DNA from: SURF-32 sp964648365
GTDB lineage: Bacteria; Planctomycetota; Phycisphaerae; UBA1845
Reading direction: 5' to 3'
Length of the DNA stretch: 20,735 bases
Assembly: GCA_964648365.1 (NCBI GenBank)
Contig: CAZYLK010000101.1
Span: 1 to 20,735, forward strand
Under the pieces are notes generated by a model, which searched no databases, was not told the origin of the DNA, and saw only the letters and a list, made by a program, of their open reading frames with translations. The position numbers and the translations under genes are program-made. This document shows positions 7,730-14,844 of the stretch, piece by piece (position 1 is the first letter of the stretch; every line of letters begins with the position of its first letter).

Positions 7730-8296
7730 CTACTCTCCTCCTCCAGCCGGCAACTCTCTGGGGCCGGGCCGACCCGGTCCCCCCCGAGGCGGCGGACCGC
7801 CAAAGCCGCGCTCAGCCAGTTCGAAAGCGAGCATGCGCTTCAGGACCACTTCGTTGAACGTCTTGCGCTGCTCGGCATCCAGCAGTTCTTTCAGGTTCAG
7901 AAAATGGTCCACCAGGCGCTTGCGCATCCGGCCGCGCATCTCAATCAGGCGGTCCATCTTCTCGTCCACGGCCTGCCGATCCACCTCGTCGGCCGCGATC
8001 AACGCACCGAGGGCTTCATACTCGGGGCGCATCTGTTCGCGCAGGGCCGCGATGTCCGCCATGAGCAGTTCCTTGGCGGCCGCGGCCGCCTCCGTCTGCT
8101 CGGGCGTCAGGCTCAGCGTGTCCGCCAGCGAAAAATGGCCCGGGCCGTGCGGACCGGGACCGCCGCCGCCGCCGCGCTGGCACCGCCACTGATACTCGCG
8201 ATACGCACGGATGCCGAAGGTCGTGCCGACGCCGAGATTGAGCGCCACCGACCCGACCAGGAGCAGCAGGATGACGCTACGGCGCGAGCGGATCAT
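7730..8296 (-). CDS. Membrane-anchored periplasmic heavy-metal-resistance/CnrX-ZraP-like protein
   Basis: Three consecutive ATGs occur at 8302, 8299 and 8296. GGGGAG ends 1 bp before the first, so the third (7 bp spacing) is the likely start, giving 188 aa. Residues ~8-28 form one uncleaved membrane helix after Arg-rich MIRSRR. A Gly-rich segment with two His (GPHGPGH, ~48-54) follows, then LSLTPEQ and long amphipathic helices (including MDRLIEMRGRMRKRLVDHFLNLKELLDAEQ), then a Gly/Pro/Arg tail. Length and layout match the periplasmic heavy-metal-resistance/CnrX/ZraP group, which sense or bind metals or misfolded protein outside the inner membrane. It overlaps the end of the anti-sigma gene by 20 bp, so the two are co-translated. 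By analogy with CnrX-CnrY-CnrH it may be the sensor that controls the anti-sigma factor. That role is inferred; metal specificity cannot be read. Confidence 0.78.
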   Translation of the reverse strand: MIRSRRSVILLLLVGSVALNLGVGTTFGIRAYREYQWRCQRGGGGGPGPHGPGHFSLADTLSLTPEQTEAAAAAKELLMADIAALREQMRPEYEALGALIAADEVDRQAVDEKMDRLIEMRGRMRKRLVDHFLNLKELLDAEQRKTFNEVVLKRMLAFELAERGFGGPPPRGGPGRPGPRELPAGGGE

Positions 8297-8756
8297 CATC
8301 ATTCTCCCCGTCGACCGTGGACAGTGTCAGCAACCGCTCTTCCAAAGGCACCTCGCTCAACACCTCGCGATAATCCTGCGTCCAACCATTGGCACTGCGA
8401 AGGGTGTCGGCCGCGGCAGAGTCCTGACCGGTGAGCATGACCAGGGCCGCGCCCACGCAGAAAGCGGCAACGCCGACCCCAAGCGGGGCGGGCCGCAGCA
8501 GGTCCACCCAGCTTCCCAGCATGTCCAAACCCGACTGCCGCCGGGGCAAACCCGCCATCACGCGGGCGGTAAACCCGGCCGAGGGGGGCGGCGCATCGAA
8601 CGCGCGGACGCTCCCATCCAGCCGGGAAAGGTCCAAAGCAAAGGCGGCGCAGGCGGAGCACGTTTGAGCGTGCTCGCTGGCCGCCTTGGATCGGCGACCT
8701 GAAACCTCCCCGTCCAGGCCGGCCGATATGATCCGTTGTGCCTTGCTGCATCGCAT
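8277..8756 (-). CDS. Zinc-finger (ZAS-type) anti-sigma factor
   Basis: A 159-aa product. The ATG at 8756 was preferred over an upstream TTG at 8783 that overlaps the sigma stop, because a GGAGAG stretch lies ~9-11 bp before the ATG. The N-terminal cytoplasmic part has the anti-sigma zinc-binding motif H29-x3-C33-x2-C36 (EHAQTCSACAAF) preceded by a CSKAQ..ISAGLDGE helix, as in ZAS/zf-HC2 anti-sigma factors. One membrane helix spans about residues 92-109, leaving ~50 residues in the periplasm. It begins 23 bp after the sigma stop and its 3' end overlaps the CnrX-like gene. It is predicted to hold the neighbouring ECF sigma factor at the membrane until an envelope signal releases it. Family assignment is strong; the signal is unknown. 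Confidence 0.85.
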   Translation of the reverse strand: MRCSKAQRIISAGLDGEVSGRRSKAASEHAQTCSACAAFALDLSRLDGSVRAFDAPPPSAGFTARVMAGLPRRQSGLDMLGSWVDLLRPAPLGVGVAAFCVGAALVMLTGQDSAAADTLRSANGWTQDYREVLSEVPLEERLLTLSTVDGENDDDPLAP

Positions 8757-8779
8757 GGGCGATCTCTCTCCAGAAGGAC

Positions 8780-9376
8780 TCAAACACCCGACGACCGCCG
8801 ACCTTGCGGCCCGTCAGAGGTTTTTGGCGATTGCTCAAGCAGGGTTCGAAGGGTCCGCCGGGCACGAAACAGGACCGACTCGACTCCCGCGACTGAGGTG
8901 TCCAGCACATCCGCGATTTCCACGTACGACAAGTCGTGAAAGTACTTCAGCACGACGGCCGCTCGCTGCTGATGCGGTAGCGACCCCAGCGCCGCCCGAA
9001 TGCGCTCGCATTGGGCCGCAGCGTCATCGGCGTCGTCGAGCGCGGATCCCGGAGCCGCGGCCGCGTCCGCGCGGCCGTCATCCAGGGATTCCGTCCGGCG
9101 CAGCCGCCGGGCGCGCTGATGATTCAGGCAGGTGTTGCGCGCGATGCGCAGCAGCCACGTCATCACCGACGCCTGCGGCCGATACGACGGGGCGGACTTC
9201 CAGGCGCTCAGGAAGACGTCCTGCGCCAGATCTTCGGCGTCATCCCACTCGACGCGGGGCAGAAACCGGTACACGAAGCTCAGGATGACGCGTTGGCGGC
9301 GCTCAACCAGGCCGGCGAACGCAGCGCGATCGCCGTCCCCCGCCGCGAGCATCAGATCCTCGTCCGTCCGCTCCAC
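8780..9376 (-). CDS. ECF-family RNA polymerase sigma factor
   Basis: From the GTG at 9376 the product is 198 aa, the normal ECF length, starting VERTDEDLML. A TTG at 9490 would add 38 unconserved residues, and a TTG at 9382 is also possible; none has a convincing ribosome-binding site, so the start is uncertain. Region 2 is clear (AFAGLVERRQRVILSFVYRF, then DAEDLAQDVFLSAWK and TWLLRIARNTCLNHQR), followed by a variable acidic linker and region 4 (LGSLPHQQRAAVVLKYFHDLSY, then a helix-turn-helix ending in GVESVLFRARRTLR). There is no C-terminal SnoaL-type extension. It heads a minus-strand cluster: anti-sigma 23 bp downstream, then CnrX-like and LTXXQ genes, its likely target set. No clear autoregulatory -35/-10 pair was identified upstream. 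Confidence 0.9.
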   Translation of the reverse strand: MERTDEDLMLAAGDGDRAAFAGLVERRQRVILSFVYRFLPRVEWDDAEDLAQDVFLSAWKSAPSYRPQASVMTWLLRIARNTCLNHQRARRLRRTESLDDGRADAAAAPGSALDDADDAAAQCERIRAALGSLPHQQRAAVVLKYFHDLSYVEIADVLDTSVAGVESVLFRARRTLRTLLEQSPKTSDGPQGRRSSGV

Positions 9377-9973
9377 TGACAACTGAACACGATCCCGGCG
9401 GGAAACTTGCTCCCGCGACGCATCTGGATTCCCGCGAACATGATGATACCGCGACGCAGGGCCGGACGGGATCGCGCGGACCAGCCACAATCCAGCGACA
9501 GGCGCGAGTGGGGCTGTAATGACAGTTTGATACGCGTGTTTCTACCGGCGGCTTTGTTCGCCTGCTTGCCGCCCTCGTCAATTGCCGATAGAGTGTAACG
9601 TGTCGATCGTCCCTGGTCGCTCCTCTTCCCGAGGAATTGCCCGCTCAGCGCGGGCGCCTTCTCCCGAACAGGTTTGATCACCGAAGTTTGGCTATCCGAC
9701 GCGATGCGGTCTGGCGGGGATTGTCTCTGCTGCGTTTCGGGTCGGGCGACCGCGGCGTTACTGCGGGCAGCAAAGAAAGCCCCGGAATCCGGTTCAAACC
9801 TGTCTGGCGCCGACGCGACGCGGGCTTCACGAATCCGCAGCCCGTCGTATCCACGAACTGCGCACACCAGTCGCAAGCCCTCCGCGGCCGCGCGACGGCG
9901 AAGTGAACTCCTGATCTTCTCGCAGGATGCCCTGACGGCGCGCCGATGACTCCGGGATGAAAGGACTTTGAGT
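9377..9973. other. Divergent intergenic region between the sigma factor and RRM genes
   Basis: About 600 bp separating the minus-strand sigma gene from the plus-strand RRM gene, so it should hold both promoters. A hairpin, GCCCGC-TCAGC-GCGGGC (9639-9655), is the only notable structure. Open frames on both strands (for example 9637-9906) have no ribosome-binding site or recognisable protein content. On the minus strand TTGACG occurs at 9575-9580, but I found no good -10 partner. Confidence 0.45.
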
Positions 9974-10255
9974 ATGAGTCAGAAACTGTACGTTGGCAAC
10001 CTCAGCTACGACGTGAGCAGTTCCGATCTTCAGGATCTGTTCTCGCCTCACGGAACCGTCGAGAGCGTGGACGTGATCTCGGACCGGGAGACCGGTCAAA
10101 GCAAGGGGTTCGGTTTTGTCGCCATGAGCACCGCGGAGGAGGCCCGTGCCGCCATCGCGGCGCTGGACGGCAGTCAGCACGCAGGTCGCGCGCTGAAGGT
10201 CAATGAAGCCCGGCCGCGTCCCGTCGGTGGTGGCGATCGCCGCGGCTACAGATAA
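9974..10255 (+). CDS. RRM-domain RNA-binding protein
   Basis: A 93-aa single-RRM protein. The ATG at 9974 is 8 bp after AAGGA (9961-9965); a TTG at 9968 is too close to that site. It carries RNP2 (LYVGNL, residues 5-10) and RNP1 (KGFGFVAM, residues 44-51, with Phe46 and Phe48 for base stacking), in the usual beta-alpha-beta-beta-alpha-beta order, and a short Gly/Arg-rich tail (RPVGGGDRRGYR) as in cyanobacterial Rbp proteins. Such bacterial RRM proteins bind single-stranded RNA and several are cold-induced. The neighbouring acyl-CoA desaturase on the same strand fits a temperature-response context, but 540 bp and one small gene lie between them. Function beyond RNA binding is inferred. Confidence 0.93.
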   Translation: MSQKLYVGNLSYDVSSSDLQDLFSPHGTVESVDVISDRETGQSKGFGFVAMSTAEEARAAIAALDGSQHAGRALKVNEARPRPVGGGDRRGYR

Positions 10256-10464
10256 ACCGGCGATTCGCGACCCGGACGGACCATTTCAACGTGCCGCCCG
10301 AGGCGCACCGACTACACGCGATGTGCGGGCGCAGCTCGAGTCGATGCCCGTCTGGCAGGGACGCGAAGGACACGCCGAAGCGGTGGAGCCACGCGGCCGG
10401 TCTCACCGCCCCCGCGTCCCCATAACCGTCGGACCCTCTCGGTCCGCCTTCTCGAGGAGTTTAC

Positions 10465-10689
10465 ATGGCCAAGCAACGACCCTCTGTGCAGAAGCGACAA
10501 CGAGAGTTTGACAAGCGGCAACGAGCCATGCGAAAGGCGGAGAAGGCCGCCCGAAAACGCGAAGGCCGGACGGGCGAGGAACCCGTGGACGACTCCGGCG
10601 TCGTGTTGTCGGCCCTGCCCGGCGAAGAAACGGACGCAGCATCGGCTGAAGCCGACGCGGCAGCTTCCGGCCCGGCGCGGGCCGATTGA
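10465..10689 (+). CDS. Small basic coiled-coil protein, unknown function
   Basis: A 74-aa frame with a strong ribosome-binding site, GAGGAG, seven bases before the ATG. The first 35 residues are extremely Lys/Arg/Gln-rich and helical (KRQREFDKRQRAMRKAEKAARKRE), consistent with nucleic-acid or ribosome binding. The remainder is acidic and Ala/Ser-rich (EEPVDDSG, GEETDAASAEADAAA) and looks disordered. Small proteins beginning with a similar basic helix occur as conserved hypotheticals in several bacteria, as far as I recall. It lies between the RRM gene and the desaturase on the same strand, 106 bp before the desaturase start. No function can be assigned. Confidence 0.68.
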   Translation: MAKQRPSVQKRQREFDKRQRAMRKAEKAARKREGRTGEEPVDDSGVVLSALPGEETDAASAEADAAASGPARAD

Positions 10690-10795
10690 CACCGACCCCC
10701 CTGCCCAAGTATTTCCCCCTGCACATGACACCGCTCCCTGGGCCGCCGCGGGCGGCCTGCGGAGACGCCGCCTCACTGGAGTTGCGATCGCAAGC

Positions 10796-11743
10796 ATGAA
10801 CCGAGATCCCGAGCCCGCCACGCTGGCGCAGCGAGTGGCCACGTTTACCGCTGTTGTCGTCCCGTTCGTCGGCCTCCTCGTCGCCATCATTGGCTTCTGG
10901 GGCTGGGGTTTTTCGTGGCTGGACCTCACGATGCTGGTGGTCGGCTACGTCGCGACGGGCCTGGGCATTACGATCGGCTATCACCGTCTCTTCACCCATC
11001 GGGCCTTCGCAACGATCTGGCCGGTCAAGGCGCTGCTCGCCGTGCTCGGGTCGATGGCGGTGCAGGGGTCGCTGGTGCGATGGGTCGCCACGCACCGTCG
11101 CCATCACCAGCATAGCGATGAGACGGACGATCCACACTCGCCCAACCGGTTCGGCCACGGATTCCGATCGGTGCTGGCCGGCTGGTGGCACGCCCACGTC
11201 GGATGGATGTTCCTCGCGGACGCACCGGACCTCTATCGCTATGCCAAGGACATCGAAGCCGACCGGACGCTGAACCTGATCAGCCGATGGTTCGGCGGCT
11301 GGGTAGCGCTGGGGCTGCTCATTCCGGCCGTCGCGGGCGGTCTGTGGACCGGCACGTGGACCGGGGCGCTGCTGGGATTTCTATGGGGCGGGGTGGTGCG
11401 CGTGTTCCTGGTCCAGCACGTGACCTTCAGCATCAACTCGGTGTGCCACCTGTGGGGTCGGCGGCCGTTCCGCAGTCGCGACGAAAGTCGCAACAACGCG
11501 ATCTTCGGCGTCCTGGCGTTCGGGGAAGGCTGGCACAACAACCACCACGCTTTCCCCACCTCGGCCCGTCACGGCCTGGCGTGGTGGCAGTTCGACCTGA
11601 GCTACGTCATCATCCGCATGATGGCGTGGGTCGGCCTGGCAACGAGCGTCAAGGTTCCTTCTTCCAATGCGATCCGGGCGCTGCGCGCCACGTCGGACGA
11701 ACCGGCCGAGGCAACGCCGGCGCCGTCCACCGCGCCGTCCTGA
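10796..11743 (+). CDS. Acyl-CoA (Delta9-type) fatty acid desaturase
   Basis: A 315-aa integral-membrane di-iron desaturase. All three His boxes of the stearoyl-CoA desaturase/FADS1 group are present: H63-R-L-F-T-H68, H100-R-R-H103-H104 and H247-N-N-H250-H251 (GWHNNHHAFPTSARHG). The WW-AHVGWMF segment after the second box and hydrophobic pairs around residues 18-60 and 165-210 give the usual four-helix topology. It would insert a cis double bond in acyl-CoA or lipid-bound acyl chains using O2 and an electron donor not encoded nearby. The open frame extends upstream to 10508, but that part is Arg/Pro-rich and overlaps the previous gene, so the ATG at 10796 was chosen although its ribosome-binding site (GGAG, ~15 bp away) is weak. 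The C-terminal Ala/Pro tail is unremarkable. An RRM gene upstream suggests a cold-adaptation link. Confidence 0.93.
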   Translation: MNRDPEPATLAQRVATFTAVVVPFVGLLVAIIGFWGWGFSWLDLTMLVVGYVATGLGITIGYHRLFTHRAFATIWPVKALLAVLGSMAVQGSLVRWVATHRRHHQHSDETDDPHSPNRFGHGFRSVLAGWWHAHVGWMFLADAPDLYRYAKDIEADRTLNLISRWFGGWVALGLLIPAVAGGLWTGTWTGALLGFLWGGVVRVFLVQHVTFSINSVCHLWGRRPFRSRDESRNNAIFGVLAFGEGWHNNHHAFPTSARHGLAWWQFDLSYVIIRMMAWVGLATSVKVPSSNAIRALRATSDEPAEATPAPSTAPS

Positions 11744-12069
11744 GCGGCGTCGCCGCCGGTATCGGACCGCGACAGATCTCCGGACGCTGATCCGCTTCAT
11801 GCCCATGTCGCCGCCGCGGCCGCGCCGTGGCCCGTCTTATCGGCAGACAGCCCGAGATCCCGCGTGCATGGAGGCCATGTCGAACCTGCCACGCATCACG
11901 TGGCTATGATTGGCACGGTACGCTGCCCCGGCGCCACCGCCGCCGCAGAGGTCTTGCACCGATCCGATCGAGGCGAACCAATGGACGTCGCCTCAGTGAT
12001 CACGTCGACCGCGATTCGTGCAGGAACGCCATCCGGTCGAGCCGCCCGCGAGGCGGCGGGAGTTGACCC
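11744..12069. other. Intergenic region before the Flp pilin gene
   Basis: About 325 bp. A 6-bp hairpin, GCCGCC-CGCGA-GGCGGC (12041-12057), directly abuts the GGGAG ribosome-binding site (12058-12062) of the pilin gene and could modulate its translation. No terminator for the desaturase gene is evident. The open frames here lack support. Confidence 0.4.
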
Positions 12070-12258
12070 ATGCTGACGCGCGTCGCCAACGAGGCTCGAC
12101 GCCTGGTCCAAGAGGATTTCGGTCCGACGACGGTCGAGTATGCGATGCTGCTCGCGCTGATCGGAATTGCCGTGCTGGTCTGCGCGAGCCATCTGGGCCA
12201 ACTGGTTCGAGGAATCTTCGCCTCAGCGGCCGAGCGGATCGACAGCGTCAACCGCTGA
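12070..12258 (+). CDS. Flp/Fap-type (class IVb) pilin
   Basis: A 62-aa prepilin with GGGAG seven bases upstream of the ATG. The class IVb processing site is visible: G18 followed by PTTVEY, with Glu at mature +5 and Tyr at +6, then a continuous hydrophobic helix (AMLLALIGIAVLV). Cleavage by a TadV/CpaA-type prepilin peptidase would leave a 44-residue mature pilin, the usual size for Flp. The 18-residue leader is basic. No tad/cpa assembly genes, prepilin peptidase or TadE-like gene lie in the window, so this is either an orphan pilin or a dispersed one assembled by machinery elsewhere. The Flp family call is strong; a role in adhesion or DNA uptake is inferred. Confidence 0.9.
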   Translation: MLTRVANEARRLVQEDFGPTTVEYAMLLALIGIAVLVCASHLGQLVRGIFASAAERIDSVNR

Positions 12259-12418
12259 AGCAACATCGGGTGCGTGACGCAATCGGCGGGATCTCTTCAG
12301 GGAGCTGTGTGGCTCTAGCCTGATTCAGGCCGCAACGTGCCAGAACGTTGTTCCGCCGACTTGCGAGCCGGCGCTCTCGACCTCACTGCTACCTCCCTGC
12401 GAGTTCCGAAAAAAACAC

Positions 12419-12448
12419 TTGACGCCGTGCGCTACATTGGTGTATATT
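12419..12448 (+). promoter_or_regulatory. Sigma70-like promoter
   Basis: TTGACG (12419-12424) and TATATT (12443-12448) are separated by 18 bp. A seven-A run (12409-12415) lies immediately upstream, like an UP element. Such an AT-rich arrangement stands out in this GC-rich sequence. The nearest plus-strand gene start is 12929, so either the leader is long or the transcript is non-coding. Confidence 0.5.
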
Positions 12449-12591
12449 CCTGACGTTCGGGCTTCGGGCCGTCTGGCGGACGGGTCGTCGCCGACGCGGG
12501 ACACAGCAGATGCGCAGCAGCCGCAGCGCGAATCGCGCGGCCGGGAGGCACGCATCGTGACAGTCGGATCAAAACAACCAACTCCGGCGCG

Positions 12592-12631
12592 ACGGCGCTA
12601 CGGCGCTACGGCGCTACGGCGCTACGGCGCT
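12592..12631. repeat. Perfect octamer tandem repeat, ACGGCGCT x5
   Basis: Five identical, uninterrupted copies of ACGGCGCT occupy 40 bp. The array lies ~145 bp downstream of the promoter-like site and ~300 bp upstream of the next gene. A perfect short array of this kind is a likely slippage hotspot. Confidence 0.85.
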
Positions 12632-12928
12632 AGTTGCCGTGCGCGCAGTCGGTCGCCGCCTCGCGTCCGGCCGCAGCATTCCGATCGCAACTATCCAAGA
12701 GCCGGGTCGCGGCTTGCGTGCAACATTCGCGCGAGCGCTCGTACTCGGATAAAACGTCTCGCACCGCGCCAGAGCGCGGCGCGCGACGAATGACGACCGC
12801 CTGCTGAAGCGGGCGCGTCCGGTAAATTCGCGGATTCCCAATCAGGCGCCGCGGCTCGGTCGTCGCTTACGCGAGCAGGCCGAGCGGCACGGTAGGCTGA
12901 CTGGGATATGGAAAGGATTCGATAACCG

Positions 12929-13330
12929 ATGAAACGCAGAACGATCAAGAAATGTGCGATGTCCCTGCTGGCCGGCGGCGGCGCGGCCATGGGGGCCACC
13001 CATGAATGGACCGGCGGCGGAACGCACGCCTGGAACGATGCGGACGACTGGGACTGCGGCGCCTTCTGCGGTGCGGCGGGCTATCCCACGTTGTCGACCG
13101 ATGATGCCATCATCGAGACGAATAATGTTAGCATCGACGTACCGGGCGACGAGACGATCGACTCGATCTCGATTGCCAACGGCGGCTCCAGCGGCCACGG
13201 CCCGACCTTCGTGGGCGTCGGCGGCACGACGGTCACGACGATCACCGGGTCGAGCCTGATCATCAGCGGCGCAAACTCGGGACGGACCGTCGTCAAGGCC
13301 ATGGACCTGGCGCAGCTCAAGACCAACTGA
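12929..13330 (+). CDS. Small exported beta-rich protein, possibly truncated
   Basis: A 133-aa frame. AAAGGA lies 11 bp before the ATG. The N-terminus has a basic stretch (MKRRTIKK) and a hydrophobic Ala/Gly core with probable cleavage near residue 23. The mature part begins HEWTGGGTHAWNDADDWD, followed by Thr/Ser/Gly-rich beta-strand-like segments (DAIIETNNVSIDVPGDETIDSISIANGG, in two parts). The W-x-G..W-N..D-W opening followed by an A-I-I strand resembles the start of the protein at 14845-15774 (GPTDGSWHEPTYWDFGVPN) and the beta-helix passenger starts of planctomycete extracellular proteins. At 133 aa it is much shorter than its 309-aa relative and ends abruptly in KAMDLAQLKTN, so it may be a truncated paralogue or a short surface protein. 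Two Cys (DCGAFCG) could form a disulphide. Confidence 0.68.
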   Translation: MKRRTIKKCAMSLLAGGGAAMGATHEWTGGGTHAWNDADDWDCGAFCGAAGYPTLSTDDAIIETNNVSIDVPGDETIDSISIANGGSSGHGPTFVGVGGTTVTTITGSSLIISGANSGRTVVKAMDLAQLKTN

Positions 13331-13533
13331 CGCCGCAGGGCGGGTCATGTGTCCGCCACTGTGGCAACGATTGCAGCGGCCATTCGGGAGATGCTGTTGC
13401 ATCTCGCGGCGGCCAGTTCAAGTTAACGTAGTTCTGAAATCGCAACGGGCCACGGCGGGCGTTCATTGCGCTCGTCGCGCCCGAAAGTCGCACAGGGCAC
13501 GTCGCCCGTCGGGTTGACGTACCTTGGTTGAAC

Positions 13534-14736
13534 ATGGGGAAGCGCGTCGTGAGAGCGAGAGTGAGCGTGTCGGCGTTGGTGGGTCTTGTCCCCTGTGTGG
13601 CTCTCAGCAGCCACGCCGCGGGGCAGGTGAATCTGCCGCCGGGTTTTGAGATCGTTGAGTTCGGGTTCTCGGAACGTCTTACGGACGTCCCGCGGATTAA
13701 CAATTGCGGGCAGATCGTGTTCGGCAAGAAGCTGAATCAAGGCGATCACGGCTGGGTGCTCCACCTGTACGATAACGGACGGATCCGCGAAATCACACGG
13801 GAAAACAAAGGCTGGCTGCCGACGGCCGACATCAACGACCACGGCACGATCGTTTACATGACCGGCATCGTCAACGACTACGAATCCGAGCGCGTCATGA
13901 TGTTGAAGGACGGGCGCACCACCAGGCTGGGAGCGGGCAGAACCCCGGCCATCAATAATAACGACGTGGTGGCGGCCCATATTTTTCAGCGGATGGGATG
14001 CCAGGAAGAGATCAACACCTTTCTCTACCGGGACGGCAAGCGGACGCGCCTGACGCGCAATGGTTACTTTGAGGCGACGGTTCGGCTCAACGACCGCGAC
14101 GAGGGAACCTGGACCCAGTTCAACTTCTGCCAGAACCCGTGGGTCAGCGAGATTCCATTGTACTCGAACGGCGAAATCATGCCTCTGCCGAGCCAGGGAA
14201 CCCAACGGCAATGGTCGGACATCAGCAATCGTGGCGAGGTGGTGTGGTTCACTGAACAGGGAATCGAATCCTGGCAGAGCGGTGTTACGACCGTGATCAC
14301 CGATGAGCTTGATGGTGGTTGCAGTGTAAACGATCTCGGCGACGTCGTATTTAGTCGATGGGACGTTCGAGACCAGATGCTCGACTGGTGGTTGTACAGA
14401 CCGCTGAACGGGGAACCGATCTTCTACCGGCTCACGGAGGATCCGATCAGAGATACGCTCGGCGACGTCAACAACTGGACCGAGGCGGTTGTTCGCACCA
14501 CCGGCTGGAATGGCCCCCTCGGCGGGGGCGTGCGTTTCCTTCGCCGGGTGCGTACCGGCGATTCGGAGTTCGACGGCGACGTGGACCGCCGCGACTACGT
14601 ATCACTCGCTGACTGTCTGACCGGTCCCGGCCGCGCCAACGACCTGTGTAACTGCCGCTTTTTGGACATCGACCACGACGGCGACGTGGACCTGGGCGAC
14701 TTTGCCCGATTTCAGAACGCCTTTACTGGCGGGTAA
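13534..14736 (+). CDS. Exported N-D-x-G repeat protein with C-terminal dockerin-like domain
   Basis: From the ATG at 13534 the product is 400 aa with an N-terminal signal peptide (cleavage near AAG/Q, residue 30). A GTG at 13549 is also plausible because GGGGAAG lies just before it. The body shows recurrent propeller-like strands built on an N/D-x-G core: INNCGQIVFG, INDHGTIVYM, INNNDVVAAH, ISNRGEVVWF and VNDLGDVVFS. These resemble HAF/choice-of-anchor-type repeats of extracellular proteins. The last ~55 residues hold two EF-hand-like loops, DGDVDRRDY and DIDHDGDVDLGDF, with Cys between them, ending QNAFTGG; this matches the ending of the first protein in the window (QNAFGGE). It is predicted to be secreted. 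No cohesin partner is visible. The ligand or substrate is unknown. Confidence 0.85.
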   Translation: MGKRVVRARVSVSALVGLVPCVALSSHAAGQVNLPPGFEIVEFGFSERLTDVPRINNCGQIVFGKKLNQGDHGWVLHLYDNGRIREITRENKGWLPTADINDHGTIVYMTGIVNDYESERVMMLKDGRTTRLGAGRTPAINNNDVVAAHIFQRMGCQEEINTFLYRDGKRTRLTRNGYFEATVRLNDRDEGTWTQFNFCQNPWVSEIPLYSNGEIMPLPSQGTQRQWSDISNRGEVVWFTEQGIESWQSGVTTVITDELDGGCSVNDLGDVVFSRWDVRDQMLDWWLYRPLNGEPIFYRLTEDPIRDTLGDVNNWTEAVVRTTGWNGPLGGGVRFLRRVRTGDSEFDGDVDRRDYVSLADCLTGPGRANDLCNCRFLDIDHDGDVDLGDFARFQNAFTGG

Positions 14737-14844
14737 TGTCCCGCCGCGACGACGTGCCGGGGCCGTCAGCGGCACTCGGCGTGATCGCTGACTAAACAAC
14801 AACTGCGGTCCCGCGGGACCGCGCAACGAACAAGGATGTATCGA

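Larger units (their letters stand above)
12259..12928. other. Long non-coding stretch with promoter-like site and tandem octamer
   Basis: About 670 bp. It contains a small palindrome GCCTG-ATT-CAGGC (12318-12330), a sigma70-like promoter (12419-12448), a five-copy octamer array (12592-12631) and the probable ribosome-binding site of the next gene (AAAGGA, 12912-12917). An open frame at 12419-12793 begins inside the promoter, is Arg-rich and lacks a ribosome-binding site, so it is not called. If the promoter serves the gene at 12929 the leader is about 475 nt, long enough to hold a regulatory RNA, but I cannot recognise one. Confidence 0.5.

Noticed and set aside
5741..8434. An 897-codon open frame on the plus strand, the longest in the window
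   Set aside because: It is antisense to the 632-aa and CnrX-like genes, which have signal peptides, ribosome-binding sites and family motifs. The Leu/Arg/Ala-rich translation is the mirror of Gln/Glu/Arg-rich coiled-coil codons.
9785..9815. GGTTCAAACC-like sequence resembling a tRNA T-arm
   Set aside because: No acceptor, D- or anticodon stem could be built around it.
9352..9876. A minus-strand open frame upstream of and overlapping the sigma factor start
   Set aside because: It has no ribosome-binding site and an Arg/Ser-rich unstructured translation; it overlaps the conserved sigma gene in another frame.
11910..11926. Sigma54-like site TTGGCACGGTACGCTGC upstream of the pilin gene
   Set aside because: The GG and GC elements are one base too far apart for a -24/-12 promoter, spacing is strict for this factor, and no enhancer-binding protein is nearby.
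12419..12793. A plus-strand open frame of 124 codons containing the octamer array
   Set aside because: Its start lies inside the promoter-like hexamer, there is no ribosome-binding site, and the repeat is translated only as RRYGATALRRYGA-type residues.
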